Assembly: GCF_037404875.1 (NCBI RefSeq)
Contig: NZ_JBBELO010000024.1
Location: 9,191-73,190, forward strand
DNA from: Orlajensenia sp037404875
GTDB taxonomy: Bacteria; Actinomycetota; Actinomycetes; Actinomycetales; Microbacteriaceae
Direction of reading: 5' to 3'
DNA length: 64,000 nt
Below the pieces are notes generated by a model, which was not told the origin of the DNA, ran no database searches, and saw nothing but the letters and a program-made list of their open reading frames with translations. Of the stretch, positions 55,875-64,000 are shown in pieces. The first letter of the stretch is position 1. Every line of letters begins with the position of its first letter. The position numbers were made by a program, and so were the translations under genes.

Positions 55875-57560
55875 TCACATCCGTTCGGGAGCGCTGACGC
55901 CGAGCAGGTCGAGCCCGTTGCGGATGACGACACCGGCGGCGTCGTTCAGCCAGAGCCGGGTGCGGTGCACGTCTTCGACGGGCTCCTCCCCGAGCGGCGT
56001 GACGCGGCAGGTGTCGTACCAGCGGTGGTAGAGACCGGCCACCTCCTCGAGGTAGCGGGCAACCCGATGCGGCTCGCGCAGTTCGGCAGCCTGGGCGACG
56101 ATGCGCGGGAACTCCTGCAGCGCGCCGAGCAGGGCCGACTCGCTCTCGTGCTCGAGCAGTTCAGGAGCGAAGACGCTGCGGTCAACGCCCGCGGCGAGCG
56201 CGTTGCGGGCGACGCCCGTGGTGCGCGCGTGCACGTACTGCACGTAGAAGACGGGGTTGTCGTTCGTGCGGCGACGCAGGATCTCGGGGTCGATCGTGAG
56301 CGGGGAATCGGCGGGGTAACGGGCGAGCGTGTAGCGCAGCGCATCCGTTCCGAGCCACGCCTGCAGGTCGTCGAGTTCGATGATGTTGCCGGCGCGCTTG
56401 GAGAGCTTGGCGCCGTTGACGCTGACGAGCTGGCCGATGAGAACCTCGACGTCGCGCTCGGGGTCATCGCCCGCCGCGCCGGCAAGGGCCTTGAGCCGGT
56501 GCACGTAGCCGTGGTGGTCGGCGCCGAGCAGGTAGATCTTGTGCTCGAAGCCGCGGTCGCCCTTGTCGAGGTAGTACGCGGCATCCGCGGCGAAGTAGGT
56601 ATAGACGCCGTTGCCGCGACGGATGACGCGGTCCTTGTCGTCGCCGAAGTCCCTCGTGCGCACCCAGACCGCGTCGTCCTCGTCGTAGACATGGCCCTGG
56701 GCGCGCAGGCGCTCCACGGCGGTGTCGATGGCCGAGACGCCGTTCTCGTCCTTCGCGTGCAGGCGGCGCTCGCTCGTCCACACGTCGAAGTGCACGTTGA
56801 AGCGCGCGAGCGACGCGGTGATCTCGGCGAGCTGCAGCTCGTACGCGATCTCGCGCGCGGTGTGGAGCGCGATGTCGTCGTCGAGCTCGAGCAGGTTCGG
56901 CTCGCGCTGCAGCACGGCCGCGGCGAGGTCGGAGATGTACTGGCCGGGATAGCCGCCCTCGGGAGTCGGGTCGCCCTTGGCGGCCGCGAGCACCGAGAGC
57001 CCGAAGTTGTCCATCTGGTTGCCGGCGTCGTTGATGTAGTACTCGTTGGCGACATCGGCACCCGCGGCGCGCATGACGCGGCCGATCGAGTCGCCGAGCG
57101 CGGCCCAGCGCGTGTGCCCGATGTGCAGCGGGCCCGTCGGGTTGGCCGAGACGAACTCGAGGTTGATGTGGCGACCGGCGAGCGTGTCGCTGCGACCGTA
57201 CTGCGGCCCGGCCTCGACGATCGTGCGGGCCAGCGCCCCGGCCGCGGCCGCATCCAGTCGGATGTTGATGAACCCCGGTCCGGCGACCTCGACACTCGCG
57301 ATGCCCGGCACGGTGCGGATGCCGTCGGCGAGCTCCGCGGCGAACTCCCGGGGGTTCACGCCGAGGCGCTTGGCGAACTTCATCGCCACGTTCGAGGCCC
57401 AGTCGCCGTGATCGCGATTCTTGGGGCGCTCCAGGGTCACGTCGTCGAGCGCGGGCTGGAACGGCTCGGGGCTCTCGGTACCGCTCGTTTCCGTGCGGCG
57501 TCGCTCGACGAGCAGGGAGAGCTGGTCGAAGAGGGCCTGCGAGAGTTCGAGCGGAGTCAC
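55875..57560 (-). CDS. argS: Arginyl-tRNA synthetase
   Basis: 561 residues, class I. HIGH motif in NPTGPLHIGHTRWAAL, KMSKS equivalent in GAKLSKRAGN, N-terminal Add-1 domain recognising the tRNA elbow and an anticodon-binding C-terminus. GTG 57560; TAGGAT 8 bases before it can be read either as a -10 (leaderless) or as a weak ribosome site. A tRNA-Arg gene lies 760 bases away. Confidence 0.97.
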   Translation of the reverse strand: MTPLELSQALFDQLSLLVERRRTETSGTESPEPFQPALDDVTLERPKNRDHGDWASNVAMKFAKRLGVNPREFAAELADGIRTVPGIASVEVAGPGFINIRLDAAAAGALARTIVEAGPQYGRSDTLAGRHINLEFVSANPTGPLHIGHTRWAALGDSIGRVMRAAGADVANEYYINDAGNQMDNFGLSVLAAAKGDPTPEGGYPGQYISDLAAAVLQREPNLLELDDDIALHTAREIAYELQLAEITASLARFNVHFDVWTSERRLHAKDENGVSAIDTAVERLRAQGHVYDEDDAVWVRTRDFGDDKDRVIRRGNGVYTYFAADAAYYLDKGDRGFEHKIYLLGADHHGYVHRLKALAGAAGDDPERDVEVLIGQLVSVNGAKLSKRAGNIIELDDLQAWLGTDALRYTLARYPADSPLTIDPEILRRRTNDNPVFYVQYVHARTTGVARNALAAGVDRSVFAPELLEHESESALLGALQEFPRIVAQAAELREPHRVARYLEEVAGLYHRWYDTCRVTPLGEEPVEDVHRTRLWLNDAAGVVIRNGLDLLGVSAPERM

Positions 57561-57631
57561 GAACGACCATCCTACCGGGCGTGCGGCGGGCCGCCCGGGG
57601 CGCGCTGCCCCGCGTTGATAGGGTGTCGCCC

Positions 57632-58246
57632 ATGCCGCGCCTCCGCTCCCTTCCGCTCCTGGTCGCCCTGCCGGCCGCCCTCACCGCGATCCTGCTCAGC
57701 GGATGCACCACGCCTGGCACCACGCCCTCGCCGTCTCCGACGCGCAGCTCCTCGAGCACGGCGAGCGCATCGCCCGAGCCCTCGGCATCCCCGACGCCCA
57801 CCGCCGACCCCGAGGCATCCGGAACCCCCGTCGGCATCGCGTGCGACGCCCTGCTCACCCCCGACGACGTCTACTCGTTCAACCCCAACTTCGGCACGGC
57901 TCCCGACTACAGCCCGTCGGGCGGCGACGTCGGCAAGGCCGTCGACATCAAGGGCGTCGCCTGCGGCTGGAGCAACCAGACCAGCGGCGACCTCATCGAG
58001 ATCGCGGTGGCCAAGCCCGACGAGGCGACCACGACGAAGCTGCGCGCCGCCGCTGCCGCCTCGCTCACACCCGTGCCGACCTACGGCACCCCGCCGGCGG
58101 TCGACGGATTCTTCGCGCAGTCCGGGGGAACCGGTGAGGCCCAGGTGTTCAGCAACGGGTACTGGCTGACCGCGCGCTCGGTCGCCTTCTTCGAGCCGGG
58201 CGACGCCGCGGAACTCATTCAGGCCGCCCTCTCGCACCTTCCCTGA
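57632..58246 (+). CDS. Hypothetical lipoprotein
   Basis: 204 residues. Signal peptide with lipobox (ILLSGC, Cys25), then a Ser/Thr/Pro-rich spacer (about 26-65), then a globular domain with two Cys (in GIACDALLTPDDVYSF and GVACGWSN) that probably form a disulfide. Not assigned to a function; resembles secreted DUF3558-like lipoproteins. TAGGGT (57619-57624) 7 bases before ATG suggests a leaderless transcript. Confidence 0.8.
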   Translation: MPRLRSLPLLVALPAALTAILLSGCTTPGTTPSPSPTRSSSSTASASPEPSASPTPTADPEASGTPVGIACDALLTPDDVYSFNPNFGTAPDYSPSGGDVGKAVDIKGVACGWSNQTSGDLIEIAVAKPDEATTTKLRAAAAASLTPVPTYGTPPAVDGFFAQSGGTGEAQVFSNGYWLTARSVAFFEPGDAAELIQAALSHLP

Positions 58247-58323
58247 GGCCGGCCCGGGAGCACCCCGGCCGGTGCGCCGGCGGTGCGCTGGCGGTGCGAT
58301 CGATGGGGTATTGTCGTTCTCGC

Positions 58324-58399
58324 GCCTCCGTAGCTCAGGGGATAGAGCGCCGGTTTCCGGTACCGAAGGTCGGGGGTTCGAATCCCTCCGGGGGCACCA
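58324..58399 (+). tRNA. tRNA-Arg (anticodon CCG)
   Basis: 76 bases. Acceptor GCCTCCG pairs with CGGGGGC (one G-T), D-arm GCTC/GAGC, anticodon loop TTCCGGT with CCG, T-arm GGGGG-TTCGAAT-CCCTC, discriminator A and encoded CCA. It decodes CGG. The first pair of the anticodon stem is a C-A mismatch. Confidence 0.95.
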
Positions 58400-58451
58400 T
58401 GTGCCCGGTTCGGGCATCCACGCGGATGCCTCGGCCGCAGCGCGCACCACG

Positions 58452-58478
58452 TAGAAGCCCCGGCCGATGGCCGGGGCT
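58452..58478 (+). terminator. Terminator after tRNA-Arg
   Basis: Perfect 12-base stem GAAGCCCCGGCC / GGCCGGGGCTTC with a GAT loop, 53 bases after the tRNA end. Confidence 0.85.
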
Positions 58479-58544
58479 TCCGTCGTTCGAGGGCCGCCAC
58501 CTCCGACGAGCGCTCCGTCACCGGTAACGATTGCGTTTCGGGCT

Positions 58545-58560
58545 CTTTCTGAAAAGAAAG
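58545..58560. promoter_or_regulatory. AT-rich inverted repeat upstream of the ROK regulator
   Basis: CTTTC-TGAAAA-GAAAG is followed by AGTTTCCTGTTACGTTTCG in an unusually AT-rich patch, 50-70 bases before the ROK gene. A candidate operator for self-regulation; inferred. Confidence 0.4.
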
Positions 58561-58611
58561 TTTCCTGTTACGTTTCGTCCATCGCCTCGCAAGTCGACCG
58601 AGGGAGCCGGT

Positions 58612-59796
58612 GTGAGCGCCAAGACGATGCAGGGCACGCCCCAGTGGCTCGGCGCGGTCAACGACCGGACAGCGCTGGCGCTGCTGCTCGATCACGGCGT
58701 GCTGACCCGCAATCGCATCGGCGAACTCTCGGGGCTGTCCAAGCCCACCGCCTCCCAGATCGTCGCACGGCTCGAGCAGGCCGGGCTCATCCGAGCCGTC
58801 GGCGAGGTCTCGGGGGGCCGCGGACCGAACGCCGCGAGTTACGCCGCGCGGCTCGAGCGCGGCTATGGCGTCGCCGTCGACGTGACGGCGACCACCATCC
58901 GCGCGAGCCTCGTGGATGCGGCGGGCACGGAACACCCCATCGTCGAGCGCCCGGCACGCCAGAACACCGCGACCCGCGCCGCATCGGGCGACCTCGAGTG
59001 GTCGATCCGGGCGGCTGCCGAAGCTGCGGATGTGGATCCGTCCTCCGTTCGGCACCTGCTCGTCGGCGTGCAGGGGGCGATCGACCCCCGGACCGATGAA
59101 CTCGCCTTCGCCGAGGCGCTGCCCGGCTGGCCGCGACGTCGCATCCGGAGCACGCTCGAGGCGGCACTGCATCGGCAGGTCACGATCGAGAACGACGTGA
59201 ACCTGGCCGCCGTCGCCGAGCGCACGCAGGGCGCCGGCGCGGGAACGACCGACTTCGCGTTGCTCTGGATGGGGAGCGGCCTGGGCCTGGCGATCGACCT
59301 CGCGGGAGCCATCGTGCGCGGTTCCGGCGGAGGTGCGGGTGAGATCGGCTACCTGCCCATCCCGGCTGCGGCGTCGGGCATCGACCCCGCCGCCGTCGAG
59401 TTGCAGGACCTCATCGGCGGCCGCGCGATCAGCAGGATGCTGAGGGCCCACGGCGTCGCGGGCCGCACCCTCGAGGCGCGCTTCGAGCGACTCGCGGCTG
59501 CCGAGCGCAGGAATGAGGCCCTCGCGGAACTCGCCCGCCGCATCGCCGTCGGCCTCGTCCCCGTGCTCGCCGTCGCCGATCCGGGACTCGTCGTGCTCGG
59601 CGGGCCGACCGGCGCGGGCGGCGGCGAGGCACTCGCGGACCTCGTGCGCACGATGATCCGCCGCACGACGCGGTGGTCACCCGATGTCGTCGCCACCGCC
59701 GTCTCGGAGCATCCGGTGCTCCGCGGGGCACGCAGCCGGCTCGGAGCCGAGTTGCGGGCCGCACTCCTGGACGACGTGAACGCCCTCGTCACCTGA
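58612..59796 (+). CDS. ROK-family transcriptional regulator
   Basis: 394 residues. Winged helix (about 18-65, LTRNRIGELSGLSKPTASQI) followed by a ROK sugar-kinase-like domain (GVQGAIDP, ENDVNLAAVAE, GSGLGLAIDL, GAGEIGYLPI). The zinc motif CGxCGxxGC of typical ROK proteins is absent. GTG 58612 has GAGGGAGCCG. It lies upstream of and in line with a sugar ABC importer and probably represses it in the absence of the sugar. Confidence 0.9.
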   Translation: MSAKTMQGTPQWLGAVNDRTALALLLDHGVLTRNRIGELSGLSKPTASQIVARLEQAGLIRAVGEVSGGRGPNAASYAARLERGYGVAVDVTATTIRASLVDAAGTEHPIVERPARQNTATRAASGDLEWSIRAAAEAADVDPSSVRHLLVGVQGAIDPRTDELAFAEALPGWPRRRIRSTLEAALHRQVTIENDVNLAAVAERTQGAGAGTTDFALLWMGSGLGLAIDLAGAIVRGSGGGAGEIGYLPIPAAASGIDPAAVELQDLIGGRAISRMLRAHGVAGRTLEARFERLAAAERRNEALAELARRIAVGLVPVLAVADPGLVVLGGPTGAGGGEALADLVRTMIRRTTRWSPDVVATAVSEHPVLRGARSRLGAELRAALLDDVNALVT

Positions 59797-59849
59797 ACGA
59801 CCCCGGGCACCCGGGAACGAAACCCCCTCTCGATGCGAAGGACACGAAG

Positions 59850-61190
59850 ATGAACCGATCACGGCGAGCAGCACTGGCCATCACCGTCGTCGCGGCGTGC
59901 GCGGCGCTCGCGCTCTCAGGCTGCAGCCCGAACTCCGGCGGCTCCGGCTTCGAGAAGAGCACTCCGACGAAGCTCTCGGGCACGGTCTCGTTCTGGCACT
60001 TCTTCTCGGACCGGGAGGCGAAGGTCATCCAGTCGGTCGTCGACGACTTCGAGAAGGCGAACCCGGGCGTGAAGGTCGACGTGCACTCGGGGCAGGACGA
60101 CGAGAAGCTGCGGAAGGCCATCGCGACCGGCAGCAAGGTCGACCTGGGCATGAGCTACTCCACCGACATCGTCGGCAACTTCTGCTCCACCGGCGCCTTC
60201 CGCGACCTCACCGACGTCATCAAGCGCGACAAGGTCGACCTCTCGCAGTTCTCCGACACCGTGCGCAGCTACACGGAGTTCGACGGCGTGCGCTGCTCGA
60301 TGCCGGTGCTCGCCGACGTCTACGGGCTCTACTACAACAAGACCCTTCTCGCGGATGCGGGATACACCGCTCCGCCGAAGACGCTGAGCGAGCTCGAGCA
60401 GATGGCGACGAAGCTGACCACGTACAACCCCGACGGCAGCATCAAGACCCTCGGCTTCGATCCGATGATGGGCTGGTATGAGAACTCGGCCGCCCACTAC
60501 GGCCCGGCTGCCGGTGCGCAGTGGCTGAAGGACGACGGCAAGAGCGCCATCGGTTCCTCCGGCAGCTGGAACGGCCTCATCCAGTGGCAGAAGGACTTCG
60601 TCGACGCGATCGGCTACGACAAGCTCAACGCCTTCACTTCGGGGCTCGGGCAGGAGTTCTCGGCCGACAACGCCTTCCAGAACGGGACCGTCGCCATGAA
60701 CCTCGACGGCGAGTACCGCACGGCCTTCATCGACGACCAGGCTCCCGACCTGCAGTACGGCACTGCGCCCTTCCCCACCGCCGACGAGAACACCGACCTG
60801 TACGGCGGCGGTTATGTGACGGGCAACATCGCCGGCATCTCGAAGGGCTCCACGCATCCGGAGCTCGCCTGGGCGTTGCTGAAGTACCTCACCACCGACA
60901 CGGATGCGGTGGTCAAGCTCTCCAACGGCCTCAAGAACGCACCGACAACGGCCGATGCCCTGAAGAGCCCCGACCTGCAGGTGAGCGAGCAGTTCAAGAC
61001 CTTCCTCGACATCCTCGACAACCCCCACTCGGCCACGACACCGCCGAGCCCGTTGGGAGCCGGCTACCAGCAGACGTTCCAGGACTTCTGGAACACCTAC
61101 CAGAACGGCTCCGTCAGCGACCTGCAGAAGGGACTGGACGGGGTCGACAAGCAGATCGACGACCAGCTCGCCCTGGTCAGCGGGCCCTGA
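59850..61190 (+). CDS. CUT1 sugar ABC transporter substrate-binding lipoprotein
   Basis: 446 residues. Signal peptide with lipobox ALSGC; family-1 binding fold (VSFWHFFSDREAKVIQSVVD, VYGLYYNKTLLADAGYTAPP, GGGYVTGNIAGISKGS). Delivers an oligosaccharide to the permeases downstream; the sugar is unknown. ATG 59850 with GAAGGACACG. Confidence 0.93.
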   Translation: MNRSRRAALAITVVAACAALALSGCSPNSGGSGFEKSTPTKLSGTVSFWHFFSDREAKVIQSVVDDFEKANPGVKVDVHSGQDDEKLRKAIATGSKVDLGMSYSTDIVGNFCSTGAFRDLTDVIKRDKVDLSQFSDTVRSYTEFDGVRCSMPVLADVYGLYYNKTLLADAGYTAPPKTLSELEQMATKLTTYNPDGSIKTLGFDPMMGWYENSAAHYGPAAGAQWLKDDGKSAIGSSGSWNGLIQWQKDFVDAIGYDKLNAFTSGLGQEFSADNAFQNGTVAMNLDGEYRTAFIDDQAPDLQYGTAPFPTADENTDLYGGGYVTGNIAGISKGSTHPELAWALLKYLTTDTDAVVKLSNGLKNAPTTADALKSPDLQVSEQFKTFLDILDNPHSATTPPSPLGAGYQQTFQDFWNTYQNGSVSDLQKGLDGVDKQIDDQLALVSGP

Positions 61191-61193
61191 CCC

Positions 61194-62192
61194 ATGACGA
61201 CCGCTCTGCGAACCCGGCCGTCTGCCCGGGGAGTCGCTGCTTCGGCGGCGGGTGGCGGCCGTGGTGGGCGTCGCCGGCGCACGCTGGCCATCGCGCTCAT
61301 GCTCGCGCCCGCCGTCGCGGGGTTGGCGATCTTCTTCGTCTACCCGCTCATCGCCTCGATCTACTACTCGTTCACGCGCTACGACCTGGTCTCCGCCCCG
61401 GAGTGGATCGGATGGCGCAACTACTCCTACCTGTTCACCCAGGATCCGAAGGTGTGGGTGGCCACCCTGAACACGCTCTGGTTCGTCGTGTTCCTCGTGC
61501 CCATCAAGATCGTCTTCGCCTTGGGAATCGCGGGCCTGCTCGTGCGGGCCAAGCGCGCATCCGGAGTGTGGCGAACGATCTTCTACCTGCCCGCCCTCGT
61601 TCCGCCCGTCGCATCGGTCGTCGCATTCGTGTTCCTGTTCAACCCGGGCACCGGGCCCGTCAACCAGATTCTGAAAGCCGTCGGCATCCACGGACCGCTC
61701 TGGTTCAACGACCCCGACTGGTCGAAGCCCTCGCTCGTCATCCTCGGCATCTGGGTGATGGGCGACATCATGGTCATCTTCCTGGCATCCCTGCTCGACG
61801 TGCCGCGCGAGCAGTACGAGGCGGCCGCCCTCGACGGGGCCACCGGGGCCCAGCAGGTGCGCTACGTGACCCTTCCCAACATCCGTCCCGTGCTGATGTT
61901 CGCCGTGGTCACGGGCGTCATCGCCGCCCTGCAGTACTTCACCGAGGCGGCCGTCGCGTCGGGCGTCGCGAGCGGCAAGGCGATCATCGGAGAGGGCACG
62001 GGCGCCAACCTCGGCTACCCCGACAATTCGCTGCTCACCTACACGCAGTGGTTGTACGTGCGCGGCTTCGCGAACTACCAACTCGGCTACGCCTCGGCGC
62101 TGGCCGTGCTGCTCTTCCTGATCGCGAGCGTGCTGCTCGTCGTGCTCCTGCGCCGGTTCCGCGCCTTCACCCCCGAGAACACCACAGCATGA
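61194..62192 (+). CDS. CUT1 sugar ABC permease (MalF type)
   Basis: 332 residues, six membrane helices after a basic N-terminal tail of about 30 residues. The EAA loop reads EQYEAAALDGATGAQQVRYV. ATG 61194 lies 3 bases after the binding-protein stop. Confidence 0.94.
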   Translation: MTTALRTRPSARGVAASAAGGGRGGRRRRTLAIALMLAPAVAGLAIFFVYPLIASIYYSFTRYDLVSAPEWIGWRNYSYLFTQDPKVWVATLNTLWFVVFLVPIKIVFALGIAGLLVRAKRASGVWRTIFYLPALVPPVASVVAFVFLFNPGTGPVNQILKAVGIHGPLWFNDPDWSKPSLVILGIWVMGDIMVIFLASLLDVPREQYEAAALDGATGAQQVRYVTLPNIRPVLMFAVVTGVIAALQYFTEAAVASGVASGKAIIGEGTGANLGYPDNSLLTYTQWLYVRGFANYQLGYASALAVLLFLIASVLLVVLLRRFRAFTPENTTA

Positions 62193-63016
62193 GCGCTCGC
62201 CGTCTGCTCTCCTGGGTCGCCGAGCACGCCCTGCTCGTGGCGCTCGCCATCGCCTTCGTGGCCCCGATCCTGTTCGTCTTCACCACATCGCTGATGTCGT
62301 CGCGGCAGACGCTGACCGCATCCCTCTGGCCCGATCCGTTCGAGTGGCAGAACTACGTGCGGGTCTTCACGGAGGTTCCGCTCGCGCTCTGGTTCGCGAA
62401 TTCGGCGCTCTACGCGGTGCTCGCCACGGTGTTCACGCTCGTCTCGAGCGTGCCGGCGGCGTACGTGCTCGCCAAGATCCGCTTCCGCGGGGCGAACGTG
62501 CTGTTCACCGCGATCATCATCGCGATGCTGCTGCCGCCGCAGGTGACCGCCATCCCGATCTACGTGATGTGGTCGCAGTTGGGCCTCACCGGAACGCTCT
62601 GGCCGCTCATCCTGCCCAACCTGCTCGGCGACGCGTTCTCGATCTTCCTGCTGCGGCAGTTCTTCCTCACGATCCCGAGCGAGTACTCGGATGCCGCGCG
62701 CATCGACGGCAACGGCGAGTGGGGCGTGCTCACGCGGGTCGTGGTGCCCATGGCGCGGCCGGGCATCGCAGCGACGGGTATCTTCATGTTCTTCCACTCG
62801 TGGAACGACTACTACGGCCCGCTGCTGTATACCTCGGAGAACCCGTCGTCGTGGCCGGTCGCGTACGGCCTCGCGTCGTTCCGCGGCATCCACGGCACGG
62901 ACTGGGGCCTCACGATGGCCATGACCATGCTCGTGACGATTCCCGTGGTGCTGATCTTCTTCTTCGCCCAGCGCGTCTTCGTCGAGGGCATCACCCTGAC
63001 CGGTGTCAAGGGATGA
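62189..63016 (+). CDS. CUT1 sugar ABC permease (MalG type)
   Basis: 275 residues, six membrane helices. The EAA loop reads EYSDAARIDGNGEWGVLTRV; the C-terminus FVEGITLTGVKG is typical. ATG 62189 overlaps the first permease stop (ATGA). No ATPase gene follows, so a shared MsiK-type ATPase encoded elsewhere is likely. Confidence 0.95.
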   Translation: MSARRLLSWVAEHALLVALAIAFVAPILFVFTTSLMSSRQTLTASLWPDPFEWQNYVRVFTEVPLALWFANSALYAVLATVFTLVSSVPAAYVLAKIRFRGANVLFTAIIIAMLLPPQVTAIPIYVMWSQLGLTGTLWPLILPNLLGDAFSIFLLRQFFLTIPSEYSDAARIDGNGEWGVLTRVVVPMARPGIAATGIFMFFHSWNDYYGPLLYTSENPSSWPVAYGLASFRGIHGTDWGLTMAMTMLVTIPVVLIFFFAQRVFVEGITLTGVKG

Positions 63017-63084
63017 GGCATGCCGTGTTCGGCGGAGTCGCTCACCGCCGCGCGGGCAGCACCCCGTGACGGCATACTGATCAC

Positions 63085-63918
63085 ATGCCGGCAACGTTCG
63101 TCGTGGTTCCCGAGTGGCAGGGCTCGATCTCTGCGCGTGCGATGCGCCTGATCGACGGGGCGGAGGCGATCAGGGGCGATCTCCCCTCGTCGGCGACCCG
63201 ACTCGTCGACGTGCCCGTGGGAGCCGGTGAGTCGCTCGACACCGGAGTGCGGCGCTACTCATCCGTGCTGCACATCAAGCAGAACCTGCTCGCGGAATTG
63301 AGCGGGGTCGACGGTACGGCGCTCACCATCGGCGGTGACTGCGCCGTCTCCCTCGGCGCCATCGAGCACAGCCTCGCAGCGCATCCGGATGCCGCGGTGC
63401 TCTGGTTCGACGCGCATCCCGACCTCAACACCCCGGAGTCCAGCCCCTCCGGCGCGTTCAACGGCATGGTGCTGCGCACGCTCATGGGCGAAGGGGCGGA
63501 GGGTCTCGTTCCGCCCGCAGGGCAGCGGGTCTCGAGCGAGCGGCTCGTGCTCGCCGGCATCCGTGACGTCGACCCCGCCGAGGCCGAGGTGATCGCCGAG
63601 CGCAGCATCCCGTGCCTCGACGTCGACCGACTGGGCGACGCCGACGCCCTGCTCGAGGCGCTGGCCGCAACCGGCGCGTCGGAGGTCTACGTGCACGTGG
63701 ACCTCGACGTGCTCGACCCCGCCGTCATCGAGGGCCTGGACTACCCGCTGCCGTTCGGGCTGACCGTCGAGGCGCTCACGTCGCTCATCGCCGCGGTGCG
63801 GGCGCGGTTCACCCTCGTCGGCGCCACGATCGCGGGCTTCTCCCCCGCGACCCCCGAGGCGGCCGCCGACGACCTTCCGAGCATCCTGCGCCTCATCAGC
63901 GCCCTGACGCGCGGGTAG
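63085..63918 (+). CDS. Arginase/ureohydrolase-fold protein with altered metal site
   Basis: 277 residues. The fold is clear: TIGGDCAVSLGAI (82-93), WFDAHPDLNTPES (107-119), VHVDLDVLDP (203-212). In arginases the first motif is GGDH, where His binds manganese; here it is Cys86. The other ligands (Asp109, His111, Asp113, Asp206, Asp208) are kept. It may hydrolyse a guanidino or formimidoyl compound, or act differently. A TACT hexamer region close to the ATG suggests a short or absent leader. Confidence 0.85.
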   Translation: MPATFVVVPEWQGSISARAMRLIDGAEAIRGDLPSSATRLVDVPVGAGESLDTGVRRYSSVLHIKQNLLAELSGVDGTALTIGGDCAVSLGAIEHSLAAHPDAAVLWFDAHPDLNTPESSPSGAFNGMVLRTLMGEGAEGLVPPAGQRVSSERLVLAGIRDVDPAEAEVIAERSIPCLDVDRLGDADALLEALAATGASEVYVHVDLDVLDPAVIEGLDYPLPFGLTVEALTSLIAAVRARFTLVGATIAGFSPATPEAAADDLPSILRLISALTRG

Positions 63919-64000
63919 CGCCCGCCGCGTTGCGCTCGCGGCGGCCGCCGGGGCGCGCGCAAAACGCAGGACCAGCGGCACACCCGCCGCCCCACCGCCC
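63919..64000. other. Window end, no gene recognised
   Basis: 82 GC-rich bases after the arginase-fold gene. No supported coding frame or structure; the next gene must start beyond the window or run in from outside. Confidence 0.5.

Noticed and set aside
59916..62081. A 721-codon minus-strand frame across the sugar importer
   Set aside because: It overlaps recognised binding-protein and permease genes and has a low-complexity Asp/Arg/Gly composition.

Overview
The window is chromosomal DNA of a GC-rich actinobacterium. By eye it is strongly GC-rich and third codon positions are almost always G or C. Many starts are GTG, and 4-base stop/start overlaps (ATGA, GTGA) are common. Gene content (DUF4192 and LmeA-type DUF2993 proteins, actinobacterial Rho with a long insertion, FHA/PP2C/Ser-Thr kinase cluster) and the order argS-lysA-hom-thrC-thrB-rho-prfA-prmC-sua5-wecA-atpI-atpBEFHAGDC, which matches the Mycobacterium tuberculosis Rv1292-Rv1311 chain, fit the Actinomycetota. 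Microbacteriaceae is my best guess at family level, by inference only. I see no prophage, transposase, CRISPR array or rRNA. No gene-free stretch exceeds 300 bases.

Region 1 (1-2164): the 3'-truncated gene of a polyamine-type ABC substrate-binding lipoprotein, divergent from alanine dehydrogenase (ald). Region 2 (2161-19675): nine tightly packed minus-strand genes. In transcription order they are an FHA protein, PP2C phosphatase, membrane Ser/Thr kinase, a 1956-residue surface protein of Ig-like and fibronectin-III repeats, MoxR ATPase, DUF58 protein, a TgpA-type membrane transglutaminase homologue, a zinc-ribbon FHA protein and an EccC-like FtsK/SpoIIIE ATPase. This resembles the PFNA cluster described in Bifidobacterium, and it is the most interesting system here. 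Region 3 (19740-23107): an Lrp/AsnC regulator, a class III aminotransferase and an FAD amine oxidase, probably putrescine or amine catabolism.

Region 4 (23108-30033): palindromic repeats, a DUF4192 protein, two aldo-keto reductases, an MBL hydrolase, a DNA-alkylation repair pair (ogt-tag), YaaA and a P-loop kinase. Region 5 (30056-57560): the conserved housekeeping chain, all on the minus strand, interrupted by plus-strand or unrelated insertions: a HAD hydrolase, a drug-type ABC exporter with its TetR regulator, cysK-cysE, and DUF1345. It supplies F-type ATP synthase, WecA, tRNA t6A synthesis, release factor 1 with its methyltransferase, Rho, and threonine/lysine/methionine precursor synthesis. 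Region 6 (57632-64000): a lipoprotein, tRNA-Arg(CCG), a ROK regulator with a sugar ABC importer that has no ATPase gene, and an arginase-fold protein.

How parts work together: in region 2, the kinase and phosphatase probably set phosphorylation of FHA ligands, including an array of DDTV-type sites in the first FHA protein, and so control assembly of the giant surface protein. In region 3, the regulator, aminotransferase and oxidase probably join the polyamine-binding protein and ald in nitrogen scavenging. Both the ald and lrp upstream regions carry a CGGAATCA half-site.
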